Assembly (NCBI RefSeq): GCF_032056465.1 | Contig: NZ_DAMBCL010000003.1 | Reading direction: 5' to 3' (one strand) | Length of the DNA stretch: 64,000 bases | Source: Mobilicoccus sp032056465 | GTDB taxonomy: Bacteria; Actinomycetota; Actinomycetes; Actinomycetales; Dermatophilaceae | Part shown: in pieces, positions 59,214 to 64,000 of the stretch | Layout: each line of letters begins with the position of its first letter | Position numbering within the stretch: the first letter of the stretch is position 1 | Notes under the pieces: model-generated | The model's database searches: none | Told to the model about the DNA's origin: nothing | The model's input: the letters and a program-made list of their open reading frames with translations, nothing else | Position numbers and translations under genes: made by a program

Positions 59214-59927
59214 ATGTCGATCACCGAGCAGTACCTCGAGGCCACCCGCAAGATGCAGGAGAACTGGTTCTCCGCCGTGGACGCCATGACCTCGCAGTTC
59301 TCCAAGCAGTTCGACCGCCCCTCCACCGCGCAGTTCGGCGCCGTCGACCCCCGCAAGGCCGTCGACGAGATGTTCGACTTCTACGGCCGCGCCCTCGCCG
59401 TCCAGCGCGAGACCGCACACAAGCTCCTCGACGCCAACCAGCAGCTCACCGAGCAGTGGAACTCCCAGGCCGAGCAGTTCTACACGGCGTGGCGTGACCA
59501 GGCCAAGACGATGACCGAGACCGCCCGTCATCAGATGGAGACGTTCGCCGAGTCGGCCCGCGAGCAGGCCGCCCAGTTCGGTCAGGTCGTCGAGGCCAAG
59601 GTCGCCGAGGCCCAGGCCGCGACCCGCGAGCAGGCCGAGCGCATCACCACGGCCACCGCCGAGCAGACCCAGCGCCTCGCCTCGGTCGCCGCCGAGCAGA
59701 CCGCTCGCATGACGGGCGCCGCCGCGGAGAACACCGCCGCGATGACGAACGCCGCCGCGGAGAACACCGAGCGCGCCACCGAGGCCGCCAGCGCGCAGGT
59801 CAAGCGCAACTTCAACCTCATGAACACCGCGCAGCTCAAGTCCGAGCTCTCCTCCCGCGGGCTCGACACGACCGGTTCGCTCGACGAGCTCCGTGCGCGT
59901 CTCCGCGAGGCCGACGCCAAGGCCTGA
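59214..59927 (+). CDS. Phasin-like granule protein with 11-residue repeats and C-terminal SAP domain
   Basis: 237 residues. Residues 1-120 are amphipathic helix of the phasin type (ITEQYLEATRKMQENWFSAV). Residues 135-200 are six consecutive 11-residue repeats such as SVAAEQTARMT, GAAAENTAAMT and NAAAENTERAT, like the 11-mers of lipid-surface proteins. Residues 203-237 match a SAP domain (TAQLKSELSSRGLDTTGSLD ... ARL), a DNA-binding helix-extended loop-helix. Phasins coat PHA granules; a DNA-binding tail would tie granules to the nucleoid, as PhaF and PhaM do with unrelated tails. It has its own strong promoter beside a tandem repeat and ends at a hairpin. Confidence 0.87.
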   Translation: MSITEQYLEATRKMQENWFSAVDAMTSQFSKQFDRPSTAQFGAVDPRKAVDEMFDFYGRALAVQRETAHKLLDANQQLTEQWNSQAEQFYTAWRDQAKTMTETARHQMETFAESAREQAAQFGQVVEAKVAEAQAATREQAERITTATAEQTQRLASVAAEQTARMTGAAAENTAAMTNAAAENTERATEAASAQVKRNFNLMNTAQLKSELSSRGLDTTGSLDELRARLREADAKA

Positions 59928-60039
59928 TGAGCAGCATCGTCCGCCTGAGCACCACGTCGACAGCTCGAGCCGCTCACGCGACGTCCTGAGACACCGGCTC
60001 GAGGGTGAACGGCCGCCGGCCGTCACCGCACGACGCACA

Positions 60040-60077
60040 CGACCCGGGGGGCCACCAGCACGGTGGGCCCCCGGTCG
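60040..60077 (+). terminator. Terminator of the phasin gene
   Basis: Hairpin with arms 60040-60056 and 60062-60077, one bulge and one mismatch, 112 bp after the stop codon. Confidence 0.55.
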
Positions 60078-60187
60078 TCGTCGCTGCCGATCCCCCCACC
60101 GCACCGGCCTGCCCGTGCGCCCCGCAACGGAGGCGGAAACGCCTAGCATCGGCCGCGGGTAGACCCCTCTCCAGAACGGAGTTCGAC

Positions 60188-60949
60188 ATGAGCGCCCTCA
60201 TCAACCTCGACCTCTCCGGCCGCACCGCGATCGTCACGGGGGGTGTGAGCGGCATCGGCCTCGCCTGCGCCCAGGCACTCGGCGCCGCCGGAGCGGAGGT
60301 CACGGTCATCGACCTCGACGGCGACGCGGCGGCGGCGGTCGCCGAGCCCCTCGGCGGTCACGGCCTCGGCGCCGACCTCTCCGACTCCGCGGTGCTCGAC
60401 TCCCTCGACATCACCGCGGACATCATCGTCAACAACGCCGGGTTCCAGCGGGTCGCCCCGGTCCAGGAGTTCGAGCCCGAGACCTTCCGCGCGATCCAGC
60501 GCGTGATGCTCGAGGCGCCGTTCATGCTCATCCGCGCCTCCCTCCCCCGCATGTACGAACAGAAGTGGGGACGCGTCGTCAACATCAGCTCCGCCCACGG
60601 CCTGCGCGCCTCGGCGTTCAAGTCGGCGTACGTCTCGGCCAAGCACGGCCTCGAGGGCCTCTCCAAGGTCGTCGCGCTGGAGGGCGCCGAGCACGGGGTG
60701 ACGTCGAACTGCATCAACCCCGGCTACGTGCGGACTCCTCTCGTCGTCAAGCAGATCGCCGATCAGGCCAAGGCGCACGGCATGTCCGAGGAGGAGGTCG
60801 TCCCCAAGGTGATGCTGCACCGGATGGCCCGCAAGGTCATGCTGGAACCCGAGGAGGTCGCCGACCTCATGCTGTTCCTGTGCTCCGACTCCGCCGTGAG
60901 CATCACCGGCACGTCCTACGCGATGGACGGCGGCTGGACGGCGAGCTGA
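60188..60949 (+). CDS. 3-Hydroxybutyrate dehydrogenase-like SDR
   Basis: 253 residues. Short-chain dehydrogenase with TGGVSGIG, acidic VIDLDG after beta-2 (NAD preference), NNAG and Ser-Tyr-Lys (ISSAHGLRASAFKSAYVSAK). The AHGLxASxxKSAYVxAKHG and NPGYVRTPLV stretches match bacterial (R)-3-hydroxybutyrate dehydrogenases, which return PHA monomers to acetoacetate. Its place next to the phasin gene fits a role in PHA mobilisation. CGGAG lies 6 nt before the ATG. Confidence 0.9.
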   Translation: MSALINLDLSGRTAIVTGGVSGIGLACAQALGAAGAEVTVIDLDGDAAAAVAEPLGGHGLGADLSDSAVLDSLDITADIIVNNAGFQRVAPVQEFEPETFRAIQRVMLEAPFMLIRASLPRMYEQKWGRVVNISSAHGLRASAFKSAYVSAKHGLEGLSKVVALEGAEHGVTSNCINPGYVRTPLVVKQIADQAKAHGMSEEEVVPKVMLHRMARKVMLEPEEVADLMLFLCSDSAVSITGTSYAMDGGWTAS

Positions 60950-61005
60950 CGGGCGGTGACGGAAGTCCCTGGACCCGACGCCCGCCCCGAGCGTAAACAC
61001 CGACC

Positions 61006-61419
61006 ATGACCGAGTACGTGGAGTCCGTGGCCGTCGCCGTCGATCCCCAGAAGCTGTTCGACTACCTCGCCGACGTCGCCAATCTGCCGAGCTACATGCC
61101 GCGCCTGTCCAGCGCCGAGGAGGTCGGCGACGGCGCGGTGTCGGTCACGGCCACGCCGCGACTGGCCGACGGCACGACGGTGGAGGTCAAGGGCACCGCG
61201 TGGACACGGGTCGACACGCCCGGGCGCACGTTCAGCTGGGGCTCGGTCGGAGGCCGGCACGGTTACCGGGGCAGCTTCGACATCGACGCGATCGACGACG
61301 GCGCCGAGCTCACCGTCCGCATCACGAGCGAGCGGGCCGACGCCGAGTCCGTGCGCGCCGGACTGCGCGACGTCCTCGCCTCGATCAAGCGCATCGCCGA
61401 GGACGCCCCCGCGTCCTGA
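61006..61419 (+). CDS. SRPBCC family protein
   Basis: 137 residues forming one START-like helix-grip fold: VAVDPQKLFDYLADVANLPSYMP at the start, then beta strands and a long C-terminal helix (AESVRAGLRDVLASIKRIAE). The fold makes a deep pocket for hydrophobic ligands; such proteins act as polyketide cyclases, lipid carriers or unknown binders. No partner is obvious. No Shine-Dalgarno; TAAACA lies 6 nt before the ATG, a weak leaderless -10. A perfect hairpin follows. Confidence 0.88.
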   Translation: MTEYVESVAVAVDPQKLFDYLADVANLPSYMPRLSSAEEVGDGAVSVTATPRLADGTTVEVKGTAWTRVDTPGRTFSWGSVGGRHGYRGSFDIDAIDDGAELTVRITSERADAESVRAGLRDVLASIKRIAEDAPAS

Positions 61420-61431
61420 CCTCGACCGCCG

Positions 61432-61465
61432 CGACCACGCCCCGGCCCATGCCGGGGCGTGGTCG
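61432..61465 (+). terminator. Terminator of the SRPBCC gene
   Basis: Perfect 15-bp inverted repeat (61432-61446 with 61451-61465), 4-nt loop, 12 bp after the stop codon. Confidence 0.85.
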
Positions 61466-61592
61466 TCCTCCGTTCCCGCCACGTCCTCACCCCGCCCCGA
61501 GGCCTGTCGACAACCGTCCGTGCGTGGGCGCCCGGGATCTCCTACCGTGGAGGAGTCCGGGGGACGGACGTTCGACTCAGGGGGGAATCCGC

Positions 61593-62603
61593 ATGAGATG
61601 GCGCGCAGTGTTCGCAGGTGTCGGGGTGGCCGGAATGCTGGCCGCGTGTGGGGGAGGTGGACCCACCGAGTCGCCGACGGCGACACCGACACCGGCCCAC
61701 ACCTCGGGGTCGGGGTCCGAGACGTCGGCCGCGCCCTCCGGGACGGCGACGCCGGTCACCGAGCGCGTCGACATCGATGTCGTCGGCGACGGGATTCCCG
61801 AGCACAAGCTCGACCTCTTCCTCCCCAAGGACCAGGGCCCCGGCCCGTTCCCGCTGGTCATCTGGGTGCACGGCGGCGGCTGGCAAGGGGGCGACAAGAG
61901 CGACATCGGCCGCGGTGAGGACATCCAGATGGTGCAGACCAAGGAACTCCTCCTCGACCACGGCTACGCGGTCGCCGCACCCAACTACCACGTCCTGCCG
62001 AACACGAAGTTCCCGCAGCCGATGCAGGACGTCTCCGCCGCCGTGCGCCACCTGCGTGCCCACGCCGCCGAGTACGGGCTCGACTCCCAGCGGTTCGCGC
62101 TCATGGGCGACTCCGCCGGCGGGCACCTCGCGTCGATGACCGCGATGACGCCCGACAAGCCCGACCTGCAGGGCACTCTCGGAGACACCTCGGTGGACGC
62201 GCGGGTCAAGGCGTTCGTCGGCGTCTACGGCATCTACGACCTCACGATGCGCACCGAGGACCAGAAGAACGTCTGCGGTGGCGGCAAACCGGGCGCGGAG
62301 TCCTCGCACGGACGCCTCGTCGGCGCCGACCCCGACTCTCCCGAGGGCGAACCCGCCGCCCGGGCCGCGAGCCCGGTCACCTACGTCGGGCCGCAGTCAC
62401 CGCCGGCCCTGTTGCTCGCCGGCCGCCAGGACTGCACCGCGCCCTACCCGCAGGCACAGCGCTTCCACGACGCGCTCAAGGCCGCCGGGGTCCCCACCGA
62501 GCTGACGATCATCGACAAGTCCCACGGGGACCCGCAGTTCTTCACCGACCCGGCCATCCACGACCAGCTCCTGCGATTCCTCGACAGCCACGTCAAGAAC
62601 TGA
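61593..62603 (+). CDS. Alpha/beta hydrolase lipoprotein (BD-FAE/HSL type esterase)
   Basis: 336 residues. Lipoprotein signal with lipobox LAAC (C19), then a Thr/Ser/Pro linker. The catalytic domain has the HGGGW oxyanion motif (H93), nucleophile GDSAGG (S174), an acid in GRQDCTAP and His in DKSHGD. This is the bacterial esterase/lipase family related to hormone-sensitive lipase and feruloyl esterases, here anchored outside the membrane. Substrate unknown. AGGGGGG lies upstream of the ATG. A bidirectional hairpin lies beyond its stop. Confidence 0.9.
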   Translation: MRWRAVFAGVGVAGMLAACGGGGPTESPTATPTPAHTSGSGSETSAAPSGTATPVTERVDIDVVGDGIPEHKLDLFLPKDQGPGPFPLVIWVHGGGWQGGDKSDIGRGEDIQMVQTKELLLDHGYAVAAPNYHVLPNTKFPQPMQDVSAAVRHLRAHAAEYGLDSQRFALMGDSAGGHLASMTAMTPDKPDLQGTLGDTSVDARVKAFVGVYGIYDLTMRTEDQKNVCGGGKPGAESSHGRLVGADPDSPEGEPAARAASPVTYVGPQSPPALLLAGRQDCTAPYPQAQRFHDALKAAGVPTELTIIDKSHGDPQFFTDPAIHDQLLRFLDSHVKN

Positions 62604-62657
62604 GGCGACGTCCTCGAGATCCGCGGCGACGACGGCAGGGGCGACACCCCACCGACG

Positions 62658-62700
62658 ACGACCCCGACGCGACGGTCCGTGGACCGCCGGTCGGGGTCGT
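62658..62700. terminator. Bidirectional terminator
   Basis: 11-bp outer stem (62658-62668 with 62690-62700) and 6-bp inner stem (62673-62678 with 62681-62686), between the convergent esterase and hydrolase-fold genes. Confidence 0.75.
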
Positions 62701-62725
62701 CCGGTGTGAGTCGAGCGCTCGGGGG

Positions 62726-63565
62726 TCAGCGCGGCAGGTCGCGCAGGAGCGGACCGAACTCGCGGGCGAGGGTGCCATCGTGGAACACGTCGGTGCCGCC
62801 CGGGATCTCGCGCACCGTCCAGCGGTCGCGGCCGCGGGCGAACTCGAAGAACTCGTCGAAGCCGTGCACGTAGGATCCGGACGCCGGCTGCACCACCCAC
62901 ACCGGAACCTTGAGCTCGGCGAGCAGCTCCCGACCCGGCACGGCGAACTGCTTCGTGGCGAGGGAGGCGTACGCGGCGCAGGTGTCGATCGTGGGGCGGC
63001 GCATCCACGCCCCGGAGGGCTCGACGAGGGTGTCGTGGGCGAGCGAGACCCGGGCGCCGGCCTCGTCGGGCTGACGGGTGTTCCAGTCCGAGGCCATCGC
63101 CGCAGCGCCCTCGTCGAGGAACGCCTCCAGCGACGCCGGGTCGGGGCCGCTGACCCCCAGCCGGAACCGCTTCGCCAGCTTTGCCTGCAGGTCGGCACTG
63201 TCGAAGACGGACAGCACCTCCAGGTAGTCCACGGCCGGAAGGAACACGGGGCTGTCGACGAGGCCGATCGCCGAGAAGCGGTCCGGGAACCGCGCGACGG
63301 ACAGTTCCGCGATGGCGCCTCCGAACTCGTAACCGACGACCGCCGGGCGGGCCATGCCGACGTGGTCGGCGAGAGCAGACATGTCGTGGAGGGTCTGCTC
63401 GTGGCTGTGGCCGATGACCTCCGCCGTGCTGCGGCCGTGACCTCGCATCGCGAACGTCACGACTCGCGCCTCGGTCGCGAGCTCGGTCGCCGTCGTCCAC
63501 CAGATGCGCTCCCCGAGGCCCACGCTCGTCGGTACGACTTTCGGCACCCCGGTTCGATGCGGCAC
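62726..63565 (-). CDS. Alpha/beta-hydrolase-fold protein lacking the nucleophile
   Basis: About 279 residues. The fold matches adenylate-cyclase-associated and similar hydrolases: FAMRGHGRS, then VVGYEFGGAIAEL, VPVWVVQPASGSY and EIPGGTDVFHDG. The elbow that should read GxSxG is G-Y-E-F-G, with Glu at residue 80 (codon 63326-63328) instead of Ser. The usual late His in GGDHLPW is also altered. It is therefore probably not a classical hydrolase and may bind ligand or protein. The GTG at 63565 is a tentative start; the N-terminus is shorter than usual and a terminator-like hairpin lies 29 bp upstream. Confidence 0.75.
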   Translation of the reverse strand: MPHRTGVPKVVPTSVGLGERIWWTTATELATEARVVTFAMRGHGRSTAEVIGHSHEQTLHDMSALADHVGMARPAVVGYEFGGAIAELSVARFPDRFSAIGLVDSPVFLPAVDYLEVLSVFDSADLQAKLAKRFRLGVSGPDPASLEAFLDEGAAAMASDWNTRQPDEAGARVSLAHDTLVEPSGAWMRRPTIDTCAAYASLATKQFAVPGRELLAELKVPVWVVQPASGSYVHGFDEFFEFARGRDRWTVREIPGGTDVFHDGTLAREFGPLLRDLPR

Positions 63566-63593
63566 GCCCCGCCGGGACGTCGCTCCACGGTGT

Positions 63594-63631
63594 CGGCCCG
63601 GGCCCGGACCGTGAGGTCGGGGCCCGGGCCG
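63594..63631 (-). terminator. Terminator of the chemotaxis receptor gene
   Basis: 17-bp inverted repeat with one mismatch (63594-63610 with 63615-63631), 4-nt loop, about 90 bp beyond the receptor stop codon. Confidence 0.8.
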
Positions 63632-63719
63632 TTGCCGGGTGCGGGAGCCGGGAATCCCGCGGGAGCCGCGCACGCCTGTGGCCTCCCGGAGGCGTCGCGG
63701 TTGCCGGAAGGCCGGCGGC

Positions 63720-64000
63720 TCAGACGGTGAACGCCGACACTCGCTGCCGGAGTTCGTCGCTCACGTCGACCAGCTCGCCGAACGAGGCCGTCATCTCGTC
63801 GACCCCGCGGCTGGACTCACGGGTGAGGTTGGCGATCTGGTCGACCGAACGGGCGATCTCACTACTGCCGCTCGCGGCCTCGGTGACGTTGCGTCCCATC
63901 TCGTTGGTCGTCGCGGTCTGCTCCTCGACGGCCGAGGCGATCGTGGCCTGGGTGTCGTTGATCTGGGCGATGATCGAGGCGATCTCGCTGATCGCGGCGA
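63720..64000 (-). CDS. Methyl-accepting chemotaxis protein (C-terminal part only)
   Basis: The last 92 residues of a gene that continues past the window. The minus strand encodes IAAISEIASIIAQINDTQAT, then EEQTATTNEMGRNVTEAA and SGSSEIARSVDQIA, ending in VSAFTV. This is the distal signalling helix of a methyl-accepting chemotaxis protein, with Glu/Gln methylation-type sites and the heptad pattern of the coiled coil. It would relay a sensory signal to CheA. The sensor domain and start are outside the window. Confidence 0.9.
   Translation of the reverse strand, partial: AAISEIASIIAQINDTQATIASAVEEQTATTNEMGRNVTEAASGSSEIARSVDQIANLTRESSRGVDEMTASFGELVDVSDELRQRVSAFTV

Overview
The window is about 72% G+C by eye. 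It has the features of a high-GC Gram-positive: a LytR-CpsA-Psr cell-wall ligase, a mycothiol-type maleylpyruvate isomerase family protein, actinobacterial small-protein families, many GTG starts, GTGA/ATGA gene overlaps, and many genes whose only promoter-like signal is a TANNNT hexamer 6-7 nt before the start codon (leaderless mRNAs). I infer an actinobacterium, most likely in the Micrococcales (Dermatophilaceae/Intrasporangiaceae-like). The genus cannot be fixed from sequence alone. There is a 10-N gap beside an 18-C run near position 350. I saw no phage, transposase, integrase or CRISPR array. This is ordinary chromosomal sequence with local repeats.

Layout. 1-6.7 kb: tRNA-Ser(GCT), an LCP cell-wall enzyme, two DedA/VTT membrane proteins, a cold-shock protein, a LacI regulator, tRNA-Ser(TGA), and a YtxH protein with a small acidic partner. 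6.7-8.5 kb: cysK-cysE cysteine operon. 8.9-12.7 kb: a very long EtfD-like iron-sulfur reductase whose C-terminal 430 residues carry five copies of a short helical motif. 13-19.5 kb: YnfA protein, membrane esterase, heterodimeric ABC exporter and dienelactone hydrolase. 19.6-23.4 kb: four-gene OpuC/OsmF-type osmoprotectant ABC importer, fully overlapping. 23.5-28.8 kb: alpha/beta hydrolase, dCTP deaminase, DacB-type D-Ala-D-Ala carboxypeptidase, tRNA-Gly(CCC) and a CYTH-CHAD protein.

29-37.9 kb: a large acyl-CoA dehydrogenase, a DUF6458-like membrane protein, an LLM flavin oxidoreductase, a saccharopine-dehydrogenase-like protein, a nitrilase, a CopD-CtaG fusion, and a DinB-like enzyme that shares a 27-bp divergent palindromic promoter with the fusion. 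38-48.3 kb: an unrecognised 492-residue Rossmann-like protein, two LysR regulators overlapping tail to tail, a pair of small acyl-CoA dehydrogenases, and a branched-chain 2-oxoacid dehydrogenase operon (E1alpha, E1beta, two-lipoyl E2). 48.5-55.3 kb: a small membrane protein, an aromatic/histidinol-phosphate aminotransferase, a CPBP protease, and two adjacent MltB-like transglycosylases, one with the catalytic Glu replaced by Gln. 55.5-61 kb: a polyhydroxyalkanoate (PHA) locus with acetoacetyl-CoA reductase, class III-like synthase, small coiled-coil partner, XRE regulator, a phasin ending in a SAP domain, and a hydroxybutyrate-dehydrogenase-like SDR. 61-64 kb: SRPBCC protein, lipoprotein esterase, a hydrolase-fold protein without its nucleophile, and the end of a chemotaxis receptor.

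Functional links. The acyl-CoA dehydrogenases, the EtfD-like quinone reductase and the 2-oxoacid dehydrogenase feed acyl-CoA electrons and carbon into respiration. The PHA locus stores the same carbon. LCP, DacB and the two transglycosylases act on the cell wall. The best candidates for undescribed biology are the repeated docking-like motif in the EtfD protein, the phasin with 11-residue repeats and a SAP domain, the live/dead transglycosylase pair, and the symmetrical leaderless promoter at 37.0 kb.
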